The notes under the pieces: generated by a model
The model's database searches: none
What the model was told of the DNA's origin: nothing
What the model saw: the letters and a program-made list of their open reading frames with translations, nothing else
Assembly (NCBI GenBank): GCA_017612555.1
Contig: JAGAFR010000034.1
Span: forward strand, 1 to 64,000
Reading direction: 5' to 3'
Length of the DNA: 64,000 nucleotides
Source: Lachnospiraceae bacterium
GTDB taxonomy: Bacteria > Bacillota > Clostridia > Lachnospirales > Lachnospiraceae
Program-made: the position numbers and the translations under genes
In this document: positions 44,329 through 54,093 of the stretch, in pieces
How positions within the stretch are numbered: the stretch's first letter is position 1
Layout of the letters: each line of letters starts with the position of its first letter

Positions 44329-44356
44329 TTGAATTATGCTCAAAATAGGATATTAT
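44329..44356 (+). promoter_or_regulatory. Promoter of the VTC-DUF4956-CotH cluster
   Basis: TTGAAT (44329-44334), 16 bases, TATTAT (44351-44356). The leader of about 60 bases has no strong ribosome site close to the ATG at 44424. Confidence 0.5.
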
Positions 44357-44423
44357 ATTGAAATGTAGCATGATCACTTATTTAATGCGATTCATGAGGA
44401 GACTTGCACAGGCAGAATAGAGT

Positions 44424-45161
44424 ATGTTTGAAGAGATCGACCGATACAGACATGAGCATAAGTATATAGAGCCTGAGATCAATCTGATAGGCATCGAGAC
44501 ACGGCTGGGTGCACTTTTGAAGAGAGACAGTCATGTGCACGATAACGGGTGCTATAGCATAAGAAGCCTTTATTTCGATGATCTTCACAATACATTTCTG
44601 AATGAGAATATCGATGGAGTCGATGAACGAACTAAATGGCGGATCAGGATATATGATCGAAATAGAGATCATATAAGCCTTGAGCGCAAGATGCGCAAGT
44701 CCGATCTGATCGCAAAGCAGTCATGTACCGTAAGTGAGGCGGAATTTGAAGCGATATTGAATAAGAGCCTGGATATAAGCCCTGACAACCCGCCGCTCCT
44801 TAATGTCTTCATAAAAGAGATCAAGCTAAGGGGACTTCGTCCCGTTATCGTAGTTGAATACGAAAGAACGCCGTTTGTATGTGCTGAAGGAAATACACGT
44901 GTTACTATAGACAGAAATATTCGATCATCTTCGGAGATCGGAGCGTTTCTTGAGGACAGAGCACTTGCATGCCGTCCGGTCCTTATGTCCGGACAGAACC
45001 TGATCGAAGTGAAATATGATGCATACCTTCCGGATCATATTGCTCATGCGATCGAACACGGCAGGATGCGCCGTGAAACATTTTCAAAGTACTATCTTGC
45101 GCGTCGATTACCATACAGCGCTAAGGGACGATATGTGTCATTGATAAATCATGGAGGTTGA
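44424..45161 (+). CDS. VTC-domain protein (polyphosphate polymerase-like)
   Basis: The 245-residue product matches the bacterial stand-alone VTC domain (PF09359): RHEHKYIEPEINLIGIETRLGALLKRDSH, YSIRSLYFDDLHNTFL, RTKWRIRIYDRN, ISLERKMRKSDLIAKQSCTVS, VVEYERTPFV and LIEVKYDAYLPDHI. The basic and acidic residues that line the tunnel of the yeast polyphosphate polymerase (R-x-R, K, E-x-K) are present. Whether it makes polyphosphate or another polymer is open; in bacteria this gene sits next to DUF4956 and CotH genes, as here. It overlaps the frame of the next gene by a few bases. Confidence 0.88.
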   Translation: MFEEIDRYRHEHKYIEPEINLIGIETRLGALLKRDSHVHDNGCYSIRSLYFDDLHNTFLNENIDGVDERTKWRIRIYDRNRDHISLERKMRKSDLIAKQSCTVSEAEFEAILNKSLDISPDNPPLLNVFIKEIKLRGLRPVIVVEYERTPFVCAEGNTRVTIDRNIRSSSEIGAFLEDRALACRPVLMSGQNLIEVKYDAYLPDHIAHAIEHGRMRRETFSKYYLARRLPYSAKGRYVSLINHGG

Positions 45162-45162
45162 T

Positions 45163-45837
45163 ATGACGACTTTTTCGGATATTTTCAAGAAATCATTTCT
45201 GGAAGGATATGCCAACATAGAACTGTCAGCAAAACAGATAGTCGTAGTCATATTCTTCGCGGTGCTTCTCGGATTATATATATATGCTGTGTACAGGTTT
45301 TTGACCAAAAAGACGTTTTATTCCAAGAGCTTTAACATTTCGCTCGTACTGATGTCGGTCATTACGGCTTCGATAATACTTACCGTACAGTCGAGTGTTG
45401 TGATATCGCTTGGTATGGTCGGTGCTCTCTCGATCGTAAGATTCAGAACGGCGGTAAAGGATCCGATGGATCTGGCATTTTTGTTCTGGGCCATATCGGT
45501 CGGTATCATTTGCGGAGCCGGTCTTGTTGAGATAGCGATAATTCTTTCGCTTGTAGCAACCGCTGTGATATTCATACTTGATCGTATGCCGGTCCTTAAA
45601 GCACCCATGATACTTGTGGTTAACTCAAGCGAAGACTCTGATCCGGATATATTGGCCCAGATCAGGAACAATACAAATTGTTATGAGGAAAAGTCCAGGG
45701 TTCTTATAAACGGAAACCTTGAACTTGTTTATGAACTGCGGACAAAGGATGTGCCTTCACTTTCCAGAGCATTATCCTCGATTAACGGTGTTACATCTGT
45801 ATCGATCATGTCTCACGACGGAGAAGTGAGTTTTTAA
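45163..45837 (+). CDS. DUF4956 membrane protein
   Basis: I choose the ATG at 45163 because GGAGG lies 5 bases before it; the in-frame ATG at 45151 contains that ribosome site. The 224-residue product has three to four membrane spans in the first 140 residues and the family motif SLGMVGALSIVRFRTAVKDPMDLAFLFWAISVGIICGAG, then a soluble domain of about 80 residues (LVVNSSEDSDPDILAQI..YELRTKDVPSLSRALSSINGVTSVSI) like a small ferredoxin-fold. DUF4956 proteins go with VTC and CotH genes; the job is unknown. Confidence 0.9.
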   Translation: MTTFSDIFKKSFLEGYANIELSAKQIVVVIFFAVLLGLYIYAVYRFLTKKTFYSKSFNISLVLMSVITASIILTVQSSVVISLGMVGALSIVRFRTAVKDPMDLAFLFWAISVGIICGAGLVEIAIILSLVATAVIFILDRMPVLKAPMILVVNSSEDSDPDILAQIRNNTNCYEEKSRVLINGNLELVYELRTKDVPSLSRALSSINGVTSVSIMSHDGEVSF

Positions 45838-45846
45838 TATTTTCTT

Positions 45847-47739
45847 ATGAAGACAAGAAAGCGTCTGGTCATCTGTTCCATATTGGGGATCATGACAGGG
45901 CTCCTGGCTGTCATTCTGTATTTTGCTCCGCATGCAAAAGCCTTGCCGGAGCTTATTATATTTGATGTACATCCGGAAGGTCCCAGGATAGTAAAGGAAG
46001 ACGGGGAAATTGAATTCTCAGACTATGTCAGGATCAAGAATCTTACCGATCATCCGTATGATCTGACAGGGCTGTTTTTATCGGATTCAAGGGGTGACCT
46101 CAAAAAGCTTCCGCTCGATGGTGTAGTGATCGAGATCGGGTCTTCTTCCATGATAAAGCTTGACCCAAGTTGGAGTTTTGCACTGAACCATTCGGAAAAT
46201 GAAAGTGTGTATCTTTCGGATTCAAAGGGAAATATCCTGTTTACATACAGCCCTTCGATGAAACCGGCTAAACCGGTATTGTCTGCCGAAAGCGGATTCT
46301 ATAATGAGGAGTTCTATGTTTCGATCACTTCCGCGGGCGACAGCGTTATTCATTATACGCTCGATGGGAGCGAACCGGGAGAAGATTCGCCCGTGTATAC
46401 TGAACCGATACGTGTTTACGACAGGTCCGGTGAACCGAACAGAGTGGTAAATGTTCCCAATATTATAGAGAATTATCTTGAAGAAGAGGTTGACGGGAAG
46501 CAGATCGAGCAGCCCATAGAAGAACCGGTTGATAAGGCTTTCATCATAAGAGCCGCTTCTATGGATAACTATGGAAATATGAGTGATGTCGTCACGAAAG
46601 AGTATTTCTTTTGTGGAAACAAATACAGGAATGTCATGTCGGTGATTGCGGACCCGGAAGATCTTTTTGGCGATTACGGAATACTGTCCGTGGGAAAAGA
46701 ATACGATGAATGGTATCTTGGCGGAGGAACAGAAGATAAGCCGGATTGTAATTATAAAAAAAAGGGGCGCGATTGGGAGATACCGGCAGATATGGCCTAC
46801 TTCAGGAGTAACAGAGAAGTTGTTGACCAAAAATGCGGTCTGAAACTTCACGGAAGGATGACAAGAGAGCGAAGGATCAAGAATTTCCAGCTTCGCGCAA
46901 GGGACAACTACAGCGGGTCGGATATTCTGGAATATGACTTCTTCGATAACGAGAAATACAGGTCGGATGCAGTAATACTTGATGATTCGTTCAGAGAGTC
47001 TCTGTTTTATTCTCTGGTTGACGGAGAAACTATAACCAAACAGAAGACAACAGATAGGGTTGCACTCTTCTTAAACGGAGAGTTCTGGAATAACGTATAC
47101 ATTAGACAGAAGCTTGATGAGCGGTATTTTTACGATCATTATGGAGTGGAAAGTGATAATCTGATACTTTATAACGAGTCTTTCCCGGAAATTGGCGGTG
47201 ATAATGATGACCTGATGGAAGCAGACAGGAGTCTTTATCTTGCATTGGACGAATTTGCCAGGAATAATGATCTTACAATAGATTCGAACTATAAAAAGAT
47301 CCAAACCATGATGGATTTTGATACTTACATAGATTATCTTGCAATAAACATTTGGGCCGGATGCGGCGATTGGGGTGAATATGAGAATGATATGTACTGG
47401 AGGGTGCGGGAAACGGATGATTCGCCATACGGAGACGGTCGGTTCAGGTGGGTATTACATGACGGTGATTATGCATTTAGAGTGAATATAAAAGGTATTG
47501 ATGACTGCGTTCCTCTAAAAAAGAGCGATCTTTACAGAGGGCTCATGAGTAACCGGAACTTCAGGAACAGATTGTATGAACGGCTGACAAAGCTCGGAGA
47601 AACAACGTTTTCCGATAGCAGTATCAATAAAGAACTGACAAGCGGCAAATGGGATGAAGCGGAAATGAAGGAGATAGAAGCATTTCTTGCATCGCGAAAA
47701 GAAACTATAGATAAGATAATAAGTGATGAAACTCTTTAG
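45847..47739 (+). CDS. CotH-like kinase, secreted or membrane-tethered
   Basis: The 630-residue product has an N-terminal hydrophobic segment (about residues 8-30) that exports or tethers it, a lamin-tail-like domain (about 35-135), a chitobiase/Fn3-like module (about 140-260, with IHYTLDGSEPGEDSPVYTEPI) and a CotH kinase domain (about 260-600: CGLKLHGRMTRERRIKNFQLRAR, DRVALFLNGEFWNNVYIRQKLDERYF, GRFRWVLHDGDYAF). CotH of Bacillus is an atypical protein kinase of spore-coat proteins. Here the enzyme would act outside the cell. It overlaps the next gene by 14 bases. Confidence 0.88.
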   Translation: MKTRKRLVICSILGIMTGLLAVILYFAPHAKALPELIIFDVHPEGPRIVKEDGEIEFSDYVRIKNLTDHPYDLTGLFLSDSRGDLKKLPLDGVVIEIGSSSMIKLDPSWSFALNHSENESVYLSDSKGNILFTYSPSMKPAKPVLSAESGFYNEEFYVSITSAGDSVIHYTLDGSEPGEDSPVYTEPIRVYDRSGEPNRVVNVPNIIENYLEEEVDGKQIEQPIEEPVDKAFIIRAASMDNYGNMSDVVTKEYFFCGNKYRNVMSVIADPEDLFGDYGILSVGKEYDEWYLGGGTEDKPDCNYKKKGRDWEIPADMAYFRSNREVVDQKCGLKLHGRMTRERRIKNFQLRARDNYSGSDILEYDFFDNEKYRSDAVILDDSFRESLFYSLVDGETITKQKTTDRVALFLNGEFWNNVYIRQKLDERYFYDHYGVESDNLILYNESFPEIGGDNDDLMEADRSLYLALDEFARNNDLTIDSNYKKIQTMMDFDTYIDYLAINIWAGCGDWGEYENDMYWRVRETDDSPYGDGRFRWVLHDGDYAFRVNIKGIDDCVPLKKSDLYRGLMSNRNFRNRLYERLTKLGETTFSDSSINKELTSGKWDEAEMKEIEAFLASRKETIDKIISDETL

Positions 47740-49309
47740 ACAGGAAAAGCCTGCTTATAGACTGTTAACATTGGCAGTTCTTGGTGCTGCCGTGTTTTTT
47801 GTACTGAAAATCATATATGCGGGGATCATTGCACTTCCCTATCCCAAGGAACTGCTCGAGCCTTCCAACATTATGTTAACCGATCAGCTGCTTTCGGGAA
47901 GCAGTCCTTATTCTCTGACGATCTTATCTCAGAACGTTCCCGGGGTTAATTATGATTATGCATTTCTGGGTAGTATTCTGGCAGCGGGGATAGCGAAGGT
48001 GTCGGGTTGCGGTGCTGTAACTGCCCATTTTTTCATTTCTGTATTCAGTATTCTTGCTTCAGCTGTTATAGGATTTATGATCGTTAGGGATCAGTCAAGT
48101 ACTACGGTCGCGCCGTGCCTTGCGGCGATCCTTTTTATGTTCTGTCATTGGAGATTCGGATATATCTCTGCGGCGCCGGATGATCTTGGCCTGCTGTTTT
48201 TTGTTCTTACGCTATATATGACAACGTGCCCGAAGATCAGGAATAAGGCCTTGTTTTGTGCTGTGGGGATCACCCTTTGTTTTTATACCAAGCAATATTA
48301 TGTGCTTGTTGCGGCACCTGTATTTATATATATGCTGCTGTACTCGCGAAAAGAGGCATTTAAGCTTGCTGGATGGACGGTTGGTATCAATGCCGTTGTT
48401 GCCTTTGCTATTACGCGCTTCTGGCCGCTGTATTGGACCAAGGCCTTTTTATTCACCTACCTGGGAACTGTGGTGGGCGGAGGTAAATCGATATCAACCA
48501 TTATGGATCAGTTGGAATACCTGGCTGTATTGTTTGCCGCACTGTTTGCGATACTGATAGTAATTGCGGTTATGTCGATAGTCAGACTATTTCGCAGTAA
48601 TGAGAGGCTTCGGAATATAAAGATCAGAGAGAATGATCCGTTTTCACTGCATGTTGTAGCAACGCTCATTATGATCATCCCGCTTTTTATACTGGGAAGA
48701 AATGACGGAGCGTTTCTTTCCTATTTCCTTCAATTGTGGATGCCGTCTGTTTCCGTGATAACGCTCATCGGCATTGAAAGGATCGATATTCCGAAGTACG
48801 AGACCTTGTTCGTGTTATTGTACACGGGATTTGCCATATCGACGATCTATATGGGATTTCACAAGCTGCCGCTCCATATCCTTACCGAAGAAGAAAAATC
48901 AAGTTGGGAGAAGGCCTATGAATATGTGGAAAAATACAGTGAATCCGGGGATATATTTTATTCCAGAAGCCTTGCATATGATGGGTTTGCAAAGGGTAAC
49001 GGGGAATGGATATGTGATCATGACGGTGAGGTTTCACAATACACGGTGGATGATCTGATAAGAGCAGGCGTTCCGAGGGAGTACATAGACCATGCACAGG
49101 AACTTGTAGCCCAGAATCTGAGGTATCGGGAGTCGATAAGCAGAAAGGCAAGGGACCATGGCTACGCCCTTATTACTTTTGAGACTAATCCGACGCAAAG
49201 AATGTTTAATGAAGAGTATTGTGAAGAAATAGGATATAATTGTATTGACAGGATCAATCTTCAGATGGGAAACATGGCATATGAAGTCGTGTTTTATGCA
49301 GATCGGTGA
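47726..49309 (+). CDS. Multi-span membrane protein, GT-C glycosyltransferase-like
   Basis: The ATG at 47726 is used; a GTG three bases earlier is also possible. The 527-residue product has about ten membrane spans and a soluble C-terminal domain of about 130 residues. An early loop after the first span (LLEPSNIMLTDQLLSGSSPYSLTILSQNVPGVNYDYAF) and KQYYVLVAAP near residue 193 resemble polyprenyl-linked GT-C enzymes. It overlaps the CotH gene and is followed by two similar membrane genes, so the three likely build or export one glycan. The substrate is unknown. Confidence 0.7.
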   Translation: MKLFRQEKPAYRLLTLAVLGAAVFFVLKIIYAGIIALPYPKELLEPSNIMLTDQLLSGSSPYSLTILSQNVPGVNYDYAFLGSILAAGIAKVSGCGAVTAHFFISVFSILASAVIGFMIVRDQSSTTVAPCLAAILFMFCHWRFGYISAAPDDLGLLFFVLTLYMTTCPKIRNKALFCAVGITLCFYTKQYYVLVAAPVFIYMLLYSRKEAFKLAGWTVGINAVVAFAITRFWPLYWTKAFLFTYLGTVVGGGKSISTIMDQLEYLAVLFAALFAILIVIAVMSIVRLFRSNERLRNIKIRENDPFSLHVVATLIMIIPLFILGRNDGAFLSYFLQLWMPSVSVITLIGIERIDIPKYETLFVLLYTGFAISTIYMGFHKLPLHILTEEEKSSWEKAYEYVEKYSESGDIFYSRSLAYDGFAKGNGEWICDHDGEVSQYTVDDLIRAGVPREYIDHAQELVAQNLRYRESISRKARDHGYALITFETNPTQRMFNEEYCEEIGYNCIDRINLQMGNMAYEVVFYADR

Positions 49310-49320
49310 TGGAGGATCTA

Positions 49321-51288
49321 ATGCGTCGGATTACTAACAGAGTTGTTCTTTCTCTTATGGGAATATCCTCGGTTGCACTGTTCATTATTGGATGGTTTAT
49401 TCAGGATGCGTCAGGGTCGCTGGCGATCCTGAAGATGGCAGCCTTTTCCGCGTCTGCTTTGATGTATGTTTTGTGCTCTGTTAATAATAAAGACGAAAAC
49501 ATTGGAAGACAACTGATCGTTGTCAATATGCTCCTTTTGATCTTTCAGGTTCTTTTATGTGTTGTTACGCTTCGGATGGTGATCGCGATCCGGTATTATT
49601 CGGAAATATGCTATCTGATTGTATGGACATTTGTTCCGATATTCCTGCTGGTAAGGGGTATCATCAAGGACCGGAAACAGTATCTGAGTATAGTTCGTTT
49701 CATTGCTGATAATAAATACCTGATCATCGCTACACTGATTGTTGCTGCAGCAGCAATAATCTGCTCGTATGATACAGACGGGCCTCATTTTGTCTGGGAT
49801 TCCAACCTGGCATACAACCAGGTGTTCAGGGAGATCGATATTTTCTCTTTGTTTAAACCCAAAGACATGAAGATGAGCTATCACTTGTCGGTATCGTATT
49901 TTTATCCGATAAGCCTGTTTTCGTTTTTATTTAACAGCATTGAAGCGGGTTTTTTTGCGTATAATGCATGTTGCTTAACTCTTTCGGCTTTTGGATTTGC
50001 CTTTCTGTTTAAAAGCATTTTCCCTTCCGAAAAGACATCTACCCATGTCATTTTGCTGGTGTTATGTATGATCTCTCCATACATAACCGGTATTTCCACA
50101 CTCTACTTTTTTGATTATGCTGCGATCACTATCACACCTCTTATTGTGCTGACGGCATACAGGAGAAAATGGGTCTGGTTTGTCTGTTGCGGGATATTTG
50201 CGGTTTTTATAAAAGAACCGGAAGTGATCTATTATGCCGCTGTATGCCTTGCCGTACTAATATGTGATATTTCCGTGGAAAAGAAAAGAATAAAGGATAT
50301 TATAACGGATATCAGATACTGGTTTATGACATTGCCGGGTTTTGTCTTTCTTGCGTGCTTTTTGGGATTCGGGTTTTTCGGGTCGGAACCTCATAATGAA
50401 AGCATCGGGTTTGATGGTGAACACATATTAAGACTGCTCAAAGTTTTTTGCGTACTTAATTATACGTGGGTGTTGACAGTACTTGCTGTTGCTTTTGCGG
50501 TCTATATGGTATTAGTCTCTCAAAAAGATGCGGATAAATACAGAGCCTTTATAATACTCTCTATATCCGGTTTATGTTTTCTGTGTTTTAATCTGGTTGT
50601 AATCTCCCCGTCTACCAATCCAAGATACACGGATCCGTTTTATCCGAGTATTCTTATTATGGCACTTATGTTTATGACAATGGTATTAAAGGACAATCGA
50701 TTTCGAATTACAGTATTTGCATTGTTGGGCGGATTACTTGTTTTATCTGATCTTACCTCTGCAGATCCGATTTCAAAATCGTTGTTTAACAATGTGGATA
50801 TAGGTGAAACATCGCTTTATTCAACAGGAAGAAGGCTTTGTGACAGTACAATTTATAACAGACAGTATTACGGATTTGATATCGCGATAAGCGAAGTGAT
50901 GGCAAAGGCTGTTAATGAGCCGGACACTGCAATTGTAATATCTACAGGAAAGTCGGACAGCAATTGGACTATGTCGGGTAAGTGGACATTTGATGTTGAC
51001 AGTGGGATTTATGAGTTTGATGAGTTGTGGGACAAAGAAAAAAACATGAGGGCACCGGGCTTTGGAGCAAGTTATGATGAGGACAGGTATGATCCGATCA
51101 ATGTAAAATACATATTTGCGTCACAGGATACGGTTCGGGAATTGAACGTTGGAAAGCCTTTTATATACATATATATGCCTTCCCAAAATGAAGGAAGAGA
51201 AGACGATGTCAGAGGATCATTCAGGATCACCGAGGAGGGGTCAGTGACCCACAGAGGTTGCACAATTGCATATCTCAAGGGGATGTAA
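49321..51288 (+). CDS. Large multi-span membrane protein, possibly GT-C type
   Basis: The ATG at 49321 lies 5 bases after GGAGG and gives 655 residues; a GTG start at 49306 would include that ribosome site. There are about 13 hydrophobic spans in the first 480 residues, a CSYDTDGPHFVWDSNLAYNQVFREIDIF loop with acidic residues in the place of a GT-C active site, and a C-terminal soluble part of about 170 residues. No named family is recognised with certainty. It sits between two other membrane proteins of the same style. Confidence 0.65.
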   Translation: MRRITNRVVLSLMGISSVALFIIGWFIQDASGSLAILKMAAFSASALMYVLCSVNNKDENIGRQLIVVNMLLLIFQVLLCVVTLRMVIAIRYYSEICYLIVWTFVPIFLLVRGIIKDRKQYLSIVRFIADNKYLIIATLIVAAAAIICSYDTDGPHFVWDSNLAYNQVFREIDIFSLFKPKDMKMSYHLSVSYFYPISLFSFLFNSIEAGFFAYNACCLTLSAFGFAFLFKSIFPSEKTSTHVILLVLCMISPYITGISTLYFFDYAAITITPLIVLTAYRRKWVWFVCCGIFAVFIKEPEVIYYAAVCLAVLICDISVEKKRIKDIITDIRYWFMTLPGFVFLACFLGFGFFGSEPHNESIGFDGEHILRLLKVFCVLNYTWVLTVLAVAFAVYMVLVSQKDADKYRAFIILSISGLCFLCFNLVVISPSTNPRYTDPFYPSILIMALMFMTMVLKDNRFRITVFALLGGLLVLSDLTSADPISKSLFNNVDIGETSLYSTGRRLCDSTIYNRQYYGFDIAISEVMAKAVNEPDTAIVISTGKSDSNWTMSGKWTFDVDSGIYEFDELWDKEKNMRAPGFGASYDEDRYDPINVKYIFASQDTVRELNVGKPFIYIYMPSQNEGREDDVRGSFRITEEGSVTHRGCTIAYLKGM

Positions 51289-51292
51289 AGGT

Positions 51293-52906
51293 ATGGATAA
51301 CAGCAGATTGAACAACCATAAGAGTATTAAATACAGGTTACTGAATATAGTCCTGATGTGCGGGATATTATTGGCAGCCGTTGCTTATGGACAAAAAAAG
51401 CAGGGATATTATATTGATGAATACTATCAATATACGTTGTCGAACGGAACTCAGCTGGGGATTGACATTGTTCCCGGCAAATGGAACGATACATCAAGAT
51501 TTAAAGGACAGCTTGTTTCTGAGGGAGAGGAAAACTTTCATTATGGTCAGATGTATGAAAACACGGCAAATGATGTGCATCCTTTTCTGTCCTATATGCT
51601 CATCCATTTCGTATCTTCTGTCTTTTCGGGTGTGTTCAGCAAATGGATAGGTCTGTCGGTGAATCTGATACTGTTTATTCCGGTGTTGCTGCTGACCGGA
51701 GGAATTGCCGGGAAACTGTCCGGAAACAATGAAACGGTCACATTGCTGACTGTTGCACTGTTTGGGCTTTCGCCCGCTACGATATCGGTTGTTGTGCTGA
51801 TCCGGATGTATCTGCTGCTTGCATTGTGGACACTCTTGTATGTATACATACACATCTCGGACTTGGAAAGAGATTCGTTATCTATAAAAAAATTCCTGAT
51901 ACCGGTATTTGTATGTGGGTTTTTTGGCTTCCTGACACAGTACTTCTTTGTTGTGATCATGTTTTTTGTTTCGTTTTCATACGCCTTTTATCTTCTCGTA
52001 TTTCGGCGCAGGATACGTGATACTTTTATATACGGGGCCACAGCACTTGCTTCGCTGGTCTGTACACTCCTCGTTTGGAGGGTCAGCATTTATCACATTT
52101 TTAAGGGATACCGGGGTAAAGGGGCCTTTTCACAATTGACGGATGCTTCAAAGTGGCCGGACAGATTTGCAACGCATCTTAAATACCTTAATACAATGGT
52201 GTTTGGTGGCACAATGCTGCTGTTCGTTATCGTTTTACTAGTCGGCCTGATCCTGCTTGTAAAAAAGTGCCGGATGATCCATTATAAAAAAGAGATGCCG
52301 GTAATGGATGCTCTTTCTATTCCGACAAAGGGCTTTATAATGGTCTTTATCTCATCGTTGCTGTCTTTTCTCGTTCTGACGCAGATAGCATTGATCGATG
52401 GGATAACATGTATCAGGCAGTATTATATTGCATACGCGTTGTTTCTGATCCTTATACCAATAGGATCATACCGGACGATAAAAGCGGTAACGGGGTCTGA
52501 AAAAACACCAACGATAATGACATTGATCTTTGTGTGCGGAATACTGATCCTGGGGCATTGTCAAAAGAATGTTTTATATCTGTATGAAGAAGAGAAGGCG
52601 GCGAAGGAATATGCCGCTGATAATCCGGATTCAAAAGTAGTAGTATTCCAAAACGATGATGGGATGTATGACACCCTGATCCAACAGATATTACTGTACC
52701 CCAGGGTATATTTTGCTTCGGTAAATGAACTCAACACCGCGAATGATAAGGAGATTGCTTCGGCAGAGGAACTTCTTGTGTATGTCCCCAGGGATCCGGA
52801 CTGCAAAGAAGAGTGTTTTGAAACCATATATAAACAGAATGATAAGATCAGTCAGGCAGAGCATTTGTGGGATACATCTGTTTTTTCTGCTTATCAGCTA
52901 CACTAA
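51293..52906 (+). CDS. Multi-span membrane glycosyltransferase-like protein
   Basis: The ATG at 51293 after AAAGGT gives 537 residues; a TTG start at 51266 would lie inside the previous gene. The protein has one N-terminal span, a loop with YYIDEYYQYTLSN (a DE pair where GT39 enzymes have their catalytic acid), VHPFLSYMLIHFV near residue 96, then about nine further spans and a short C-terminal domain of about 110 residues. The D-x-HPP-like 'NDVHPFLSYML' is typical of GT39/GT83 relatives. It is 4 bases from the previous gene and belongs to the same operon. Confidence 0.75.
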   Translation: MDNSRLNNHKSIKYRLLNIVLMCGILLAAVAYGQKKQGYYIDEYYQYTLSNGTQLGIDIVPGKWNDTSRFKGQLVSEGEENFHYGQMYENTANDVHPFLSYMLIHFVSSVFSGVFSKWIGLSVNLILFIPVLLLTGGIAGKLSGNNETVTLLTVALFGLSPATISVVVLIRMYLLLALWTLLYVYIHISDLERDSLSIKKFLIPVFVCGFFGFLTQYFFVVIMFFVSFSYAFYLLVFRRRIRDTFIYGATALASLVCTLLVWRVSIYHIFKGYRGKGAFSQLTDASKWPDRFATHLKYLNTMVFGGTMLLFVIVLLVGLILLVKKCRMIHYKKEMPVMDALSIPTKGFIMVFISSLLSFLVLTQIALIDGITCIRQYYIAYALFLILIPIGSYRTIKAVTGSEKTPTIMTLIFVCGILILGHCQKNVLYLYEEEKAAKEYAADNPDSKVVVFQNDDGMYDTLIQQILLYPRVYFASVNELNTANDKEIASAEELLVYVPRDPDCKEECFETIYKQNDKISQAEHLWDTSVFSAYQLH

Positions 52907-52926
52907 AGATCATAAGGATGTATAAA

Positions 52927-54039
52927 ATGCAGAGTAATATTTTGAAATTCCTGAAAGGGAAAAGCATATTAGTCACAGGTCATACCGGCTTTAAGGGTTC
53001 TTGGATGACAGCTGTGCTTCTTAAGTGCGGGGCAAATGTTACGGGATATGCTCTTAAGCCGCCTTCAGATCCGAACTTGTTTGAACTGTTGGGATTTGAT
53101 AAGACAAGTAACGGATACTCCGGTGAACTGACAAATGTATTTGGGGACATTAGAGATATCGACAGTCTAAAAAAAGCATTTGACAGGACCAAACCGGATA
53201 TAGTCATCCATATGGCGGCACAGCCGCTTGTCAGGGAATCATATCTGGATCCGGTCGGAACATTCGAGACAAACGTAATGGGAACGGTTAACGTTTTGGA
53301 ATGCTGTCGGATGACTGATTCGGTTAAAAGTGTGGTAAACGTGACAACTGATAAGGTATACCGAAACAAAGAGCGTGCTGAGGGTTATCGGGAAGATGAG
53401 GAATTGTGCGGGTTTGACCCGTATTCCAATTCAAAATCATGTTCTGAACTTGTTACAGACAGCTATAGGAATTCGTTCCTTGGTGATAAAGGCATAGCGG
53501 TCACTACTATGCGTGCGGGAAATGTTATCGGCGGCGGTGATTTTGCAAAGGACAGGATCATTCCCGACTGTGTGAGGTCTGCAATGGCAGGAGAGGACAT
53601 AATCGTCAGGAACCCCGGATCGACTAGACCGTATCAGCATGTACTGGAACCGGTTATGTGCTATCTTATGATCGCGGCAGAGCAGTACTGCAAGGCAGAT
53701 ATTGCCGGATGTTATAATGTCGGACCGGATGATTCCGATGCTGTCACAACGGCATGGATTGCAACTAAGTTCTGTGATTTGTGGAATGCGATGGAAGGAT
53801 CGGGTTCTAAAACGATCAAATGGGTCAACCGGTCGGATGGCGGCCCGCATGAGGCCAATTACCTGAAACTGGACTGTACAAAGATCAAAACGCGACTTGG
53901 ATGGCATCCTGTGTGGAATATAGACAAGGCAATGGAGGAACTTGTCAGATGGTACAAGGTATATGAGTCGGGCGGAGATCTTACAGCAATTACCGGGGAG
54001 CAGATAAGTAACTACATTTTTGACTATAATAACCGATAA
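52927..54039 (+). CDS. rfbG: CDP-glucose 4,6-dehydratase
   Basis: The ATG at 52927, 8 bases after AAGGAT, gives 370 residues; a longer reading from 52867 would overlap the upstream gene. It is an extended short-chain dehydrogenase: GHTGFKGSW (residues 18-26) is the distinctive NAD-binding motif of CDP-glucose dehydratases, TTDKVY near 140 and the catalytic Y-x3-K in DPYSNSKS near 171. It turns CDP-glucose into CDP-4-keto-6-deoxyglucose. The cytidylyltransferase (RfbF) that should feed it is not in the window. It opens the glycan gene cluster that runs to the window end. Confidence 0.9.
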   Translation: MQSNILKFLKGKSILVTGHTGFKGSWMTAVLLKCGANVTGYALKPPSDPNLFELLGFDKTSNGYSGELTNVFGDIRDIDSLKKAFDRTKPDIVIHMAAQPLVRESYLDPVGTFETNVMGTVNVLECCRMTDSVKSVVNVTTDKVYRNKERAEGYREDEELCGFDPYSNSKSCSELVTDSYRNSFLGDKGIAVTTMRAGNVIGGGDFAKDRIIPDCVRSAMAGEDIIVRNPGSTRPYQHVLEPVMCYLMIAAEQYCKADIAGCYNVGPDDSDAVTTAWIATKFCDLWNAMEGSGSKTIKWVNRSDGGPHEANYLKLDCTKIKTRLGWHPVWNIDKAMEELVRWYKVYESGGDLTAITGEQISNYIFDYNNR

Positions 54040-54045
54040 TGGTAA

Positions 54046-54075
54046 AATAATCCGTGTGTTTACACGGATTATTAT
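54046..54075 (+). terminator. Hairpin, probable weak terminator inside the glycan cluster
   Basis: A perfect 12-bp stem AATAATCCGTGT / ACACGGATTATT with a GTTT loop is followed by ATTTTGG. It lies between rfbG and the next glycosyltransferase and may lower transcription of the later genes. Confidence 0.55.
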
Positions 54076-54093
54076 TTTGGTGAGAAGTTTATC

